Below, one piece after another: positions 27,707-37,227 of a stretch of 64,000 nt of DNA (positions are counted from its first letter, which is position 1; each line of letters begins with the position of its first letter). The stretch is from Phycisphaera sp. GTDB taxonomy: Bacteria > Planctomycetota > Phycisphaerae > Phycisphaerales > UBA1924. Made by a program: the position numbers and the translations under genes. Location: positions 62,001 through 126,000 of the forward strand of contig JACKGZ010000003.1 of the NCBI GenBank assembly GCA_020639255.1, given 5' to 3'. The notes beneath the pieces were generated by a model. The model saw only the letters and a program-made list of their open reading frames with translations, was not told the origin of the DNA and did no database searches.

Positions 27707-29742
27707 GCACGAAGAAAAGCCGCCTCCGCACGGCATCGGTCTGGGTATGGAAGCACAGTTCGGCGGGTATCGCGCTGATGCTCATTCTGCTCGCTCTCGT
27801 CATCGGCTACAGCGTCGGCAAACCAGACGCCACAAAGACACCGTCAGCGGTTGAAACGCGTGACCATTCTTCTGGCGCTGCCGAGCCGCAGATGTACACC
27901 TGCTCGATGCACCCATCGGTCAGGCTGCCGGACCCGGACGCAAAGTGCCCGATCTGCTTCATGGACCTGATCCCGGTCACGGAACACGCGGGCGAGAACC
28001 ACCCGCTGCGGTTGTCGTTCAGCGAAACCGCAGCGGCAATGAGCCGGATCGAGACTGCGCCTGTTGCCAGGTTCTTTCCCACCGCCGAGGCCCGTCTCTA
28101 CGGCAAGGTCACCTACGACGAAACGTCGGTCGCGAGGCTGACCGCGTACTTCCCCGGTCGGATCGATCGTCTGTTTGTCAACTATGTCGGTGTTATCGTA
28201 GCAAAGACGGACCACATCGCCGAGGTCTACAGCCCTGACCTGCTCGCATCATTCGAGGAGCTCAGACAGGCAGCGGCTGCGAGCGAGGGCTCGGCAAACA
28301 TGAGCGAGATTGTCCGATCCGCGACGCGCGACACACTCGCCGCCTCGCGTGACAAGCTGAGGCTGTATGGCTTAACCGAAGCGCAGATCGCCGAGATCGA
28401 AAGCGGCGAGTTCGACTCGGACAGGCTGACGATCTTCGCGCCGATCGGTGGTGTGGTGACTCACCTTGCCGTCCGCGAGGGCGACTATTTGAACACGGGA
28501 TCGCCGATCGCGACGGTAGCGGATCTCTCTCGCCTCTGGCTGGATCTTGAGGCTTACGAGTCCCAGCTACCAATGCTCCGCTGGGGACAAGAGGTCACAT
28601 TCACGGTCGAGGCACACCCGGGCGAGACGTTCTCGGGGCGGATCTCGTTTATCGAGCCTCTTGTTGATGAGTGGACACGCACCGCGGCGGTGCGGGTCGC
28701 GGTCGACAACACCGAGCGCAGGCTCAAGCCGGGCATGTTCGCGTCCGCGGTTGTTCGGCCGAGGATGACCGCGTCTGGTGCTGTTGCGAGCGACGAACTG
28801 GCAGGACGCTGGCTCAGCCCCATGCACCCATCGATCGTCAAGGACCAACCGGGACAGTGCGACATCTGCGGCATGGACCTCGTGCCCGCGGAATCGCTCG
28901 GGATAGTCGGCGAACACCACGACACGTCTGAGCCGCTCGTGGTGCCCCGAACCGCGGTGCTCTTTACAGGCAAGCGATCGGTTGTGTACGTCGCCGTCGA
29001 TGACGCTGAGACTCCGACGTACGAGGGCCGCGAGGTTGTCCTAGGCCCTCGCGCGGGAGACTTCTACATCGTCCGCGAGGGTCTCGAAGAGGGTGAGCGG
29101 GTTGTCGTCAACGGCGCCTTCCGGATCGACAGCGCTATGCAGATCGCCGCCAAGCCCAGCATGATGATGCCGGGCGGAGGCGCATCGGGCTCAGTCCACG
29201 CCAGTCACGGCTTGGCGAGCAGTTCTGAAAGCACCACGTCTGAAAGGGCGAGCGTGCCCGATGCGTTCTTGTTCGCGCTCAAGCCCGTGTACGCCGGATA
29301 CCTGAGCGCACAGGAGGCTCTGGCGTCTGATGATCTAGATGGCTTCAACCTTGCCTCCGCAGATCTGAATACCGCGGTCGGTTTCGTTGAAGAAACGGGT
29401 TTGGTCGGTCCTCCACTCGGCACATGGAGGCGAGCCGCGGCAAAGCTCCGGGGTGATGGATCGACATCGGACATTGAGTCGGCTCGTGAGCGATTCGAGG
29501 GTATGAGTGAGGCTGTGCTTGCGCTGCAGGCGCAGTTCGGCCACAAGGGAAGTGAGACCTGGTACGTCGCGCACTGCCCGATGGCGTTTGACAACAAGGG
29601 GGCCGATTGGCTTCAGCGGGGCGAGCAGATCCGGAACCCATACTTCGGATCACGCATGTTCCGTTGCGGCGAAGTCCGCGAGTCATACAAGCCACTCAAC
29701 GAGAGCCAGCACGACAACCACGAGGGTCACAACCATGAGTGA
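27703..29742 (+). CDS. cusB: CusB-like RND efflux adaptor with two heavy-metal-binding domains and a DUF3347-like tail
   Basis: A 679-residue periplasmic adaptor, longer than usual (about 400). An anchor helix lies at about 20-38. A first heavy-metal-binding domain follows at 64-92, YTCSMHPSV...CPICFMDLIPV. The adaptor core (barrel-sandwich and beta-barrel, with APIGGVVTHLAVREGDYLN) comes next. A second metal-binding domain is inserted at about 369-397, SPMHPSI...CDICGMDLVPA, followed by the membrane-proximal domain. The C-terminal 160 residues match DUF3347, ending with HCPMAFDNKGADWLQ and NPYFGSRMFRCGEV. The family passes Cu(I)/Ag(I) to the RND pump. It overlaps cusC by four bases and cusA by eight. 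Confidence 0.9.
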   Translation: MSTKKSRLRTASVWVWKHSSAGIALMLILLALVIGYSVGKPDATKTPSAVETRDHSSGAAEPQMYTCSMHPSVRLPDPDAKCPICFMDLIPVTEHAGENHPLRLSFSETAAAMSRIETAPVARFFPTAEARLYGKVTYDETSVARLTAYFPGRIDRLFVNYVGVIVAKTDHIAEVYSPDLLASFEELRQAAAASEGSANMSEIVRSATRDTLAASRDKLRLYGLTEAQIAEIESGEFDSDRLTIFAPIGGVVTHLAVREGDYLNTGSPIATVADLSRLWLDLEAYESQLPMLRWGQEVTFTVEAHPGETFSGRISFIEPLVDEWTRTAAVRVAVDNTERRLKPGMFASAVVRPRMTASGAVASDELAGRWLSPMHPSIVKDQPGQCDICGMDLVPAESLGIVGEHHDTSEPLVVPRTAVLFTGKRSVVYVAVDDAETPTYEGREVVLGPRAGDFYIVREGLEEGERVVVNGAFRIDSAMQIAAKPSMMMPGGGASGSVHASHGLASSSESTTSERASVPDAFLFALKPVYAGYLSAQEALASDDLDGFNLASADLNTAVGFVEETGLVGPPLGTWRRAAAKLRGDGSTSDIESARERFEGMSEAVLALQAQFGHKGSETWYVAHCPMAFDNKGADWLQRGEQIRNPYFGSRMFRCGEVRESYKPLNESQHDNHEGHNHE

Positions 29743-32700
29743 CACTCAGGGACAGCCCGCCGGAAGGGGCCCGCTCGGCTCGCTCATCCGATTCTGCCTT
29801 GAGCAGAAGCTCGTGGTGGCGATTGGACTCGCAATCACGATCTTCTGGGGTGTGCTTGTCGCCCCCTTTGATTGGCAGATTGGCGGGCTCCCACGCAGCC
29901 CGGTCCCGGTCGATGCGATCCCGGACATCGGCGAGAACCAGCAGATCGTTTTCACCGAGTGGGCCGGCCGAAGCCCACAGGACATCGACGACCAGATCAG
30001 CTACCCGCTCACGGTGGCGCTGCTTGGTATACCGGGGGTGAAAGACATCCGGAGCTACTCGGTCTTCGGGTTCTCGACGATCTATGTCGTGTTCGACGAC
30101 GATGTTGAGTTCTACTGGTCCAGATCGCGAGTTCTTGAGAAACTCAACTCGCTCTCTGCCGGGACGCTCCCGCCGGGTGTGTCGCCCGCACTTGGTCCCG
30201 ACGCAACGGCGCTCGGTCAGGTGTTTTGGTACACGCTTGAGGGACGCGACCAGGAAGGCAATCCGACGGGCGGATGGGGGCCGGAGGAGCTCCGGTCGAT
30301 CCAGGACTTCATCGTCAAGTACAAGCTCGCGGGCGTCGAGGGCGTGGCCGAGGTCGCGTCCATCGGCGGGTACGTGCAGGAGTACCAGATTGATGTGGAC
30401 CCCGATTCGATGCGGGCGACAGGCGTCTCGCTCGAGCAGATCATCGCGGCGGTTCGTCAGAGCAACCTGGATGTCGGCGCCCGGACGTTAGAGGTGAACC
30501 GGGCGGAGTACATCGTCCGGGGCCTCGGGTTTATCCGCGATGTGGAAGATCTCGAACAGACAGCCATCGCTGCTCGCGATGGTCAGCCGATTCTGCTGAG
30601 TGACATCGCCAAGGTCTCACTGGGCCCGGCGCTCCGGCGGGGTGTGCTGACCAAGGCGGGCGAGGAAGCCGTCGGGGGTGTCGTTGTCGTGCGATACGGC
30701 GAGAACCCTATGGCGACGATTCAGCGGATCAAGGACAAGATCAGCGACATCGCGCCCGGACTCCCGAGCAAGATCCTCGCCGACGGCACCGAGAGCCGGG
30801 TCACGCTGGTGCCTTTCTACGACAGGACGGGGCTAATCAAGGAAACACTCCAGACGCTCAATTCGGCGATCGTTCAGCAGGTGCTCGTCACCGTGATTGT
30901 GGTTGTGCTGATGGTTATGCACCTGCGGACCAGCCTTCTGATCAGCGCGATGCTGCCCCTGACGGTCCTCATGACCTTCATCGGGATGAAGCTGTTCCGG
31001 GTCGATGCCAACATCGTCGCGCTCTCGGGCATCGCAATTGCAATCGGGACGATTGTGGACATGGGCATCGTGCTCACGGAGAACATCCTGCGGCGACTTG
31101 AAGAGGCAAGCGAGGGCGAGAGGCGTCTGGAGGTCGTTTACAGGGCCAGCGCCGAGGTCGGGGGAGCGGTGCTCACTGCGGTCGCGACGACGATCGTGGG
31201 GTTTCTGCCTGTCTTCACGATGGAGGCCGCCGAGGGCAAGCTATTCAAGCCTTTGGCGTACACCAAGACGTTCGCGCTCATCTCGTCGATCGTCATCGCG
31301 CTGACGATCCTTCCCGCGGTGGCCCATGTGCTTCTGGGTTGGCGACTGCCGACTCGGGGCCGATTCGCATCGGTTCGCCGGTGGAGTCACACCCGGTTCG
31401 TTCGATCCGCGACGTGGATCGTCAACCTCGTTGTGGTACTCGTCGTGCTGACCATTCTCGCGGACTCGTGGATGCCCCTGGGCCCGATCCCCGGCACACT
31501 CGGCAACGCGATCTTCATCGCCCTCGTCGTGGGTGGGATCTTGCTCGCGTTCTGGCTGATCCGAATCGCTTTTCCATTCGTGCTGGGTTGGGCATTACGC
31601 CACAAGCTCGTCGCACTCTCGCCTGCGTTCGCGGTGGTGCTGATCGGAGCAACGACATGGCTTGGGTTCGACCGGGTGTTCGGCTGGCTACCTGATTCGG
31701 TGCGCCGAGGCGAAACGGTCTCCCAGGTTGCGCACGCATTCCCGGGTCTTGGTAGCGAGTTCATGCCCTCGCTCGACGAGGGTTCGTTCCTGTATATGCC
31801 GACCGCGATGCCGCACGCATCGATCGGCGAGGCGACCGAGATCCTCAAGGAGCTTGACCGCCGGATCATGAGCGTGCCCGAGGTGGAGCAGGCCGTCGGC
31901 AAGATCGGACGTGTTGAGAGCCCGCTTGATCCCGCTCCGATCTCGATGGTCGAAACGATCATCGAGTACAAGCATGAGTTCCGAACCGACGAAAGCGGTC
32001 GGCGGATCAACTACCGGTACGACAAGGACGCCGACCGGTTCGAACGCGATGAGCAGGGTGAGCTGATCCCGGACAAGAGCGGTCGGCCTTACCGCCAATG
32101 GCGCGACGAGATCGAATCGCCTCAGGACATCTGGGACGCGATTGTTGCCGCGGCGGACATGCCCGGAGTCACCAGTGCGCCAAAGCTCCAGCCCATCGAA
32201 ACACGCATCGTCATGCTCCAATCCGGCTTTCGCGCTCCGATGGGCATCAAGGTCTACGGCCCGGATCTCGAATCCATCGAGTCGTTCGGTCTCGCACTCG
32301 AAGGTCTGCTCAAGCAGGTCCCGAGCGTCCAGCCCGCGGCGGTCTTCGCGGACCGGGTCGTCGGCAAGCCCTACATCGAGATCGACATCAACCGCGAGAA
32401 GATCGCACGCTACGGGCTGCAGATCGCGGATGTGCAGGAGGTCATCGAAGTCGCCATCGGAGGCAAGCCTCTGACCATGACTGTCGAGGGACGCGAGCGG
32501 TACCCGGTGCGGGTGCGATACCTGCGTGAGCTGCGCGACGAGCCCGAGACACTCGGTGACATTCTCGTGCCCACCCCCGGCGGCGCTCAGGTCCCGCTGG
32601 GTGAGCTGGCGTCGGTCGAGTATCGGCGCGGGCCGCAGATGATCAAGAGCGAGGACACATTCCTCGTCGCATACGTGCTGTTCGACAAGAAGCCCGAGTT

Positions 32701-33457
32701 CGCTGAGGTCACCGTTGTGAACGATGCGCTGGATTTCATCCAGAACAAGATCGACTCGGGTGAGCTTGCGGTCCCAGCGGGTGTGAGCTTCGAGTTCGCA
32801 GGGTCGTACAAGAACCAGGTCAGAGCCGCAAAGAGGCTGAGCGTTGTGCTCCCGCTTTCGCTCGCGATCATCTTCCTGCTGATCTATTTCCAGTTCCGCA
32901 AGGTCGGCGTGACCATGATGATCTTCACGGGTGTCTTCGTCGCCTGGGGCGGCGGATTCGTCATGCTCTGGCTCTACGCGCAGCCCTGGTTCCTCGACAT
33001 CACACTACTTGGCACGAATCTGCATGAGCTCTTCCAGGTCCAGCAGTACAACCTGAGTGTCGCGGTCTGGGTCGGATTCCTGGCGTTGTTCGGGATCGCG
33101 ACCGATGACGGCGTCATCATGGCGACCCGCATCGAGCAGTCTATGAGGGAGACCAAACCCGACTCGGTCGAGGCGATCCGTTCGGCGGTGGTCGCCGGCG
33201 GGCAGCTGCGTATCCGCGCTGCGGTGATGACCAGCGCCACGACCATCCTGGCATTGCTGCCCGTGCTGACCAGCACGGGACGGGGCTCAGACATCATGGT
33301 GCCCATGGCCATCCCAACGTTCGGCGGCATGTTGGTCGCTTCGTTTACATGGTTCGTCGTCCCGATCCTGTACTGCTGGGGCGCCGAGTGGAAGCTGCGT
33401 CTGTCCGGAACCCTTGCCGATACACCGAGAGAGAGAACTTGGACTCAAGGAGACTAA
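29735..33457 (+). CDS. cusA: CusA-like heavy-metal RND efflux pump
   Basis: A 1240-residue inner-membrane proton-driven pump. ATG 29735 is taken as start because MSDTQGQPAGRGPLGSLIRF leads into the expected first helix; an open frame extends upstream but only inside cusB. Typical heavy-metal RND features: the porter start around PVPVDAIPDIGENQQIVF, the proton-relay helix GTIVDMGIVLTENILRR, a large second periplasmic loop, and ATDDGVIMATRIEQSM near the C-terminal helices. The chain is about 200 residues longer than E. coli CusA; part of this is an extra helical stretch after about residue 540 and a charged insert near 750-790. It begins eight bases inside cusB. Confidence 0.93.
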   Translation: MSDTQGQPAGRGPLGSLIRFCLEQKLVVAIGLAITIFWGVLVAPFDWQIGGLPRSPVPVDAIPDIGENQQIVFTEWAGRSPQDIDDQISYPLTVALLGIPGVKDIRSYSVFGFSTIYVVFDDDVEFYWSRSRVLEKLNSLSAGTLPPGVSPALGPDATALGQVFWYTLEGRDQEGNPTGGWGPEELRSIQDFIVKYKLAGVEGVAEVASIGGYVQEYQIDVDPDSMRATGVSLEQIIAAVRQSNLDVGARTLEVNRAEYIVRGLGFIRDVEDLEQTAIAARDGQPILLSDIAKVSLGPALRRGVLTKAGEEAVGGVVVVRYGENPMATIQRIKDKISDIAPGLPSKILADGTESRVTLVPFYDRTGLIKETLQTLNSAIVQQVLVTVIVVVLMVMHLRTSLLISAMLPLTVLMTFIGMKLFRVDANIVALSGIAIAIGTIVDMGIVLTENILRRLEEASEGERRLEVVYRASAEVGGAVLTAVATTIVGFLPVFTMEAAEGKLFKPLAYTKTFALISSIVIALTILPAVAHVLLGWRLPTRGRFASVRRWSHTRFVRSATWIVNLVVVLVVLTILADSWMPLGPIPGTLGNAIFIALVVGGILLAFWLIRIAFPFVLGWALRHKLVALSPAFAVVLIGATTWLGFDRVFGWLPDSVRRGETVSQVAHAFPGLGSEFMPSLDEGSFLYMPTAMPHASIGEATEILKELDRRIMSVPEVEQAVGKIGRVESPLDPAPISMVETIIEYKHEFRTDESGRRINYRYDKDADRFERDEQGELIPDKSGRPYRQWRDEIESPQDIWDAIVAAADMPGVTSAPKLQPIETRIVMLQSGFRAPMGIKVYGPDLESIESFGLALEGLLKQVPSVQPAAVFADRVVGKPYIEIDINREKIARYGLQIADVQEVIEVAIGGKPLTMTVEGRERYPVRVRYLRELRDEPETLGDILVPTPGGAQVPLGELASVEYRRGPQMIKSEDTFLVAYVLFDKKPEFAEVTVVNDALDFIQNKIDSGELAVPAGVSFEFAGSYKNQVRAAKRLSVVLPLSLAIIFLLIYFQFRKVGVTMMIFTGVFVAWGGGFVMLWLYAQPWFLDITLLGTNLHELFQVQQYNLSVAVWVGFLALFGIATDDGVIMATRIEQSMRETKPDSVEAIRSAVVAGGQLRIRAAVMTSATTILALLPVLTSTGRGSDIMVPMAIPTFGGMLVASFTWFVVPILYCWGAEWKLRLSGTLADTPRERTWTQGD

Positions 33458-33460
33458 GTC

Positions 33461-34810
33461 ATGCCTGGAAAGCTCATCACGTCTGCAACACTGTGCCTCT
33501 TGTCTTTCTCTCCATGTTCTTTCGCGCAGTACGAGAGGCCCACAATCGAGCCGGTCAACTCCGATTGTCCGATCGGGAAAGAACCCGTTGTTCCGGGAGG
33601 AGGGACGGTTCATTACGAGGGCAGGACAGTCGGTCTCTGCTGCCCGGGCTGCGAGAAGCAGTTCCTCGCATGGGATAACGAGAGGAAGGACGCGTATATC
33701 GCGAGCTTCGTGACTCAACCAGGCGAGACGCAGCCGAACACAGGGGATGCGGTCCTTCAGTTCGGTGGCATGCGTGATGTGATGAAGGGAGGTAAGACGC
33801 TGGGCCGGGTGCGACTTAGTGAACTCCAGCCGATCGAGAGCCTCATCGCGGTGGGCGCGGTGGAGGGTCTTGCCGGCGAGATTACCGTTGTTGACGGCAC
33901 GTACCGGGTCACCGGGGTGACCGATGGAAAGACGCATACCAAGTCACAAGATAAGGCAATAAACACGAACGCCACACTCCTGACCGCGGCGCATGTTGAA
34001 CGGTGGAGCACGCAGACCGTCCATGCTGATGGGCGTGAACTTGAAGAGGTTGTCCGCGATGCAGCGGCGGCATCGGGCATCAACCTCGAAGATCCCTTCG
34101 CGTTTGTCGTTGAGCCGGCGCTCGCAGATCTTTCGATCCATGTGATCAACGGGTACTGCCCGGTCGGTAAGGATCCGAAACAGGTCGGCACCGAGCCCTG
34201 GCGATGGGAAGGCAAGGACATCAAGGGCGCGAAGTTGGTTGGCTTCTACGCGCAGGGCAAGGCTGGCGTGATGACGCACCACGGTACCAGCATCCACGCG
34301 CACGCGGTCCTTACTATTGACGAGCAGGTGGTGTCATCGCACGTCGAAGAGGCGTCGCTTACGGGTGAGCTGGTGGTCAGGCTCCCCGCAGATCGGGTTA
34401 CAGAATCGGCAGCAGACCGATCTGAAGATCTGGAGCAGCAATCGCAACAGGTTGTTTACCCCTACCCGCTCGATACCTGCCCCGTCGGGGGCGAGCTCGG
34501 GTCGATGGGTGAACCGATCAGCAGGCAGTACGACGGTCGAGAGGTGCGGTTCTGCTGTGAAGCCTGCATCGCCGAGTTCGAGGCGCACAAGGAAGAGTAC
34601 TGGCAGGAGATCGATGCCAAGATCATCGAGCAGCAGCGAGACAGCTACCCCATTCAGACGTGTGTTGTCAGCGGTGCCAAGCTTGGATCGATGGGCGATC
34701 CGGTCGAGCTGGTAGTTGGCAACAGACTCGTGAAGCTCTGCTGCGAGAACTGTGTCGAGACGCTGCGGGAATCACCGGATCGGTTCCTTGAGAAGCTGCC
34801 GGCTAAGTAA
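33461..34810 (+). CDS. Exported fusion: YHS-like metal-binding segments around an acetolactate-decarboxylase-like domain
   Basis: A 449-residue protein with a signal peptide (MPGKLITSATLCLLSFSPC). First Cys segment: CPIGKEP...LCCPGCEKQF (about 35-63). Residues about 95-310 resemble alpha-acetolactate decarboxylase: the opening FGGMRDVMKGG, LAGEITVVDGTYRV, LVGFYAQGKAGVM and then IHAHAVL...SSHVEEASL, which keeps the HxH...H zinc-ligand pattern. Two more YHS-like segments follow: CPVGGELGSMGEPI with FCCEACIAEFE, and CVVSGAKLGSMGDPVEL with LCCENCVETL. AAGGAGA precedes the ATG, four bases after cusA. The setting points to periplasmic copper or silver handling rather than acetoin metabolism. The decarboxylase-like fold is read from motifs and not proven. 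Confidence 0.7.
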   Translation: MPGKLITSATLCLLSFSPCSFAQYERPTIEPVNSDCPIGKEPVVPGGGTVHYEGRTVGLCCPGCEKQFLAWDNERKDAYIASFVTQPGETQPNTGDAVLQFGGMRDVMKGGKTLGRVRLSELQPIESLIAVGAVEGLAGEITVVDGTYRVTGVTDGKTHTKSQDKAINTNATLLTAAHVERWSTQTVHADGRELEEVVRDAAAASGINLEDPFAFVVEPALADLSIHVINGYCPVGKDPKQVGTEPWRWEGKDIKGAKLVGFYAQGKAGVMTHHGTSIHAHAVLTIDEQVVSSHVEEASLTGELVVRLPADRVTESAADRSEDLEQQSQQVVYPYPLDTCPVGGELGSMGEPISRQYDGREVRFCCEACIAEFEAHKEEYWQEIDAKIIEQQRDSYPIQTCVVSGAKLGSMGDPVELVVGNRLVKLCCENCVETLRESPDRFLEKLPAK

Positions 34811-34857
34811 ATACGCATCAATCGCAGAACACGATCAGCACACTAGTGAGAGGCATC

Positions 34858-37227
34858 ATGAGCCAGAGCCACACCCACAAAGACCCCGTCTGCGGCATGT
34901 CAATCACGCCCGGCAAAGAAGCGGACCGAGTCGAGCATGGGGGCAATGAGTACCTGTTCTGTTCCAAGGGCTGCGCACAGAAGTTTCGCGAGGACCCGGA
35001 CCGGTATGTCAGCACAGAGGATGTAGATTCAGGTGAAGCTGGACATTCGTGCTGTGGTCACCACAACCATACAGCGGATCGCGCCCCGCGAGAGGGACCG
35101 AAGGATGCGATCTATACCTGCCCGATGCACCCGGAGATCAGGCAGGTCGGCCCGGGCGACTGCCCGAAGTGCGGCATGGCGCTCGAACCACTCGACGCGA
35201 CCGCCGAGCAGGACGACTCCGAACTCCGCGATATGACGAGACGGTTCTGGATCTCACTGGTTTTCTCAGCGCCGCTCCTGTTCTATGTCATGGGGAGCAT
35301 GCTCTTTGGCAATCCATTCGAGTTGGTGATCAGCCCCGCCGCAAGCCAGTGGATCGAACTGGCCCTTGCGACGCCCGTGGTGCTGTGGTGCGCATGGCCC
35401 TTCTTCGTGAGGGGAGTCCGGTCGATCCGTGCAGTGCAACCGAACATGTGGACGCTGATCTCGATCGGTGTTTTGATCGCGTATGTGTTCAGTGTGATTG
35501 CAACCGTTGCGCCGGGGCTCTTCCCGGAGGACCTGAGAACACACTCGGGCCGGGTTGGTGTGTATTTCGAAGCCGCGGCCGTCATTGTCACACTCGTTCT
35601 GCTCGGACAGGTCATGGAGCTTAGGGCACGCAGGCAGACGGGTGGGGCCATCCGTGAACTGCTCGAACTCGCACCGCCCGTTGCCCGCAGAATTGCTCAG
35701 GACGGCAGCGAGAGCGATGTCCCGGTCGAGGACCTCAAGCCCGAAGACCGCGTTCGAGTCCGCCCGGGCGACAAGATCCCGATCGATGGTGTTGTTGCGG
35801 AGGGCAAGAGCACGGTTGATGAATCGATGCTCACGGGCGAACCCGTGCCGGTCGAAAAGAGTGAAGACGATGAGGTGACAGGGGGCACGGTCAACAAGAC
35901 TGGTTCGTTCATTATGCGAGTCCGCCGAACAGGTTCGGAGACGACGCTCGCCCAGATCGTGCAGATGGTCGCTGACGCGCAGCGATCCCGAGCCCCGATC
36001 CAGCGTGTCGCCGATGCTGTCGCGGCGTGGTTTGTACCGGCAGTCATTGCAGTTGCGATTATCGCCTTCGTGGTGTGGCTTCTCATCGGCCCGTCGCCCT
36101 CGTTCAGTTATGCGCTCGTCGCGGCGGTCTCGGTGTTGATCATCGCCTGCCCGTGCGCACTCGGGCTTGCAACTCCGATGTCGATTATGGTCGCTGCGGG
36201 TCAGGGTGCCAAGCAGGGCGTGCTCATCAAGAACGCCTCGGCACTCGAGGCATTCGAGCAGATCGACACCATCGTCGTTGATAAGACTGGCACGCTGACC
36301 GAGGGCAAGCCGAAGCTTGTGCTCGCCAAGGTGCAGGAAGGGCAGGACGAGTCCCGCGTGCTCGCATTGCTGGCTGCTGCGGAACGGGGTTCGGAGCACC
36401 CGCTCGCAGAAGCCATTGTTACGGGGCTGGAAAGCCGAACGGATGCACGCTTCGAGGCCAGTGACTTCGAGAGCATCACGGGCAAAGGCATTGTCGCAAC
36501 GGTCGAAGGCTCACGTGTCGCCATCGGGTCCCCGGCGCTATTGCATGACGAAGGAATCGACCTTGGTACAGCGCAGGAGCGCGCAGACGAGCAGCGCCAG
36601 AAGGGCGGGACGGCGATGTTCGCCGCGATCGATGGCAGTCTCGTTGCCCTGCTCGGTGTTTCGGACCCCATCAAGGAGACCACGAGGGACGCCATCGACG
36701 CGCTCCACGACAGCGGGCTCACGGTTGTGATGTTGACCGGTGACAACCGCACAACGGCTGAGGCGATCGCGGGCCAGCTCGGGATCGATCGAGTCGAAGC
36801 CGAGGTCCTGCCAGACCAGAAAGCAGAGGTCATCCGCAAGCTCCAGGGTGAGGGTCACAAAGTCGCCATGGCTGGTGATGGTGTGAACGACGCACCGGCC
36901 CTCGCCCAGGCCGACGTCGGGGTTGCCATGGGCACGGGAGCGGGCGTGGCGATCGAGAGCGCCGCCATCACGCTCGTCGGGGGCGATCTCAACGGGCTCG
37001 TGCGGGCCCGCGAGCTTAGCAGAGCCACGATGCGGAACATCCGCCAGAACCTTTTCTTCGCCTTTGCCTACAACACCGCGGGCGTTCCGATCGCCGCCGG
37101 CGTGCTCTATCCGTTCTTCGGTGTTCTCCTGAGCCCTATGATCGCTGCCGCGGCGATGAGCTTCAGCTCGGTGTCCGTTATCGGGAACGCGCTACGGCTG
37201 AGGCTTCAAACCCGAAATCCGGGTTAG
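34858..37227 (+). CDS. copA: Copper-translocating P-type ATPase with N-terminal YHS and metal-binding domains
   Basis: A 789-residue P1B-type ATPase in the cytoplasmic membrane; exports Cu(I)/Ag(I) using ATP. ATG 34858 is favoured over GTG 34846 because GAGAGG lies just before it. N-terminal YHS domain: DPVCGMSI...FCSKGC (about 12-45). A His-rich linker leads to a heavy-metal-binding domain, YTCPMHPEI...CPKCGMALEP (about 86-111). Then TGEPVP (about 326), the metal-site CPCALGLATP (about 431), phosphorylation DKTGTLTEG (about 475) and GDGVNDAPAL (about 673). AYN and MSFSSVS in the last helices match the Cu(I) subgroup. No HMA (CxxC) domain is seen; the two other modules replace it. Tail-to-tail overlap of four bases with the displaced integrase tail. 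Confidence 0.94.
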   Translation: MSQSHTHKDPVCGMSITPGKEADRVEHGGNEYLFCSKGCAQKFREDPDRYVSTEDVDSGEAGHSCCGHHNHTADRAPREGPKDAIYTCPMHPEIRQVGPGDCPKCGMALEPLDATAEQDDSELRDMTRRFWISLVFSAPLLFYVMGSMLFGNPFELVISPAASQWIELALATPVVLWCAWPFFVRGVRSIRAVQPNMWTLISIGVLIAYVFSVIATVAPGLFPEDLRTHSGRVGVYFEAAAVIVTLVLLGQVMELRARRQTGGAIRELLELAPPVARRIAQDGSESDVPVEDLKPEDRVRVRPGDKIPIDGVVAEGKSTVDESMLTGEPVPVEKSEDDEVTGGTVNKTGSFIMRVRRTGSETTLAQIVQMVADAQRSRAPIQRVADAVAAWFVPAVIAVAIIAFVVWLLIGPSPSFSYALVAAVSVLIIACPCALGLATPMSIMVAAGQGAKQGVLIKNASALEAFEQIDTIVVDKTGTLTEGKPKLVLAKVQEGQDESRVLALLAAAERGSEHPLAEAIVTGLESRTDARFEASDFESITGKGIVATVEGSRVAIGSPALLHDEGIDLGTAQERADEQRQKGGTAMFAAIDGSLVALLGVSDPIKETTRDAIDALHDSGLTVVMLTGDNRTTAEAIAGQLGIDRVEAEVLPDQKAEVIRKLQGEGHKVAMAGDGVNDAPALAQADVGVAMGTGAGVAIESAAITLVGGDLNGLVRARELSRATMRNIRQNLFFAFAYNTAGVPIAAGVLYPFFGVLLSPMIAAAAMSFSSVSVIGNALRLRLQTRNPG

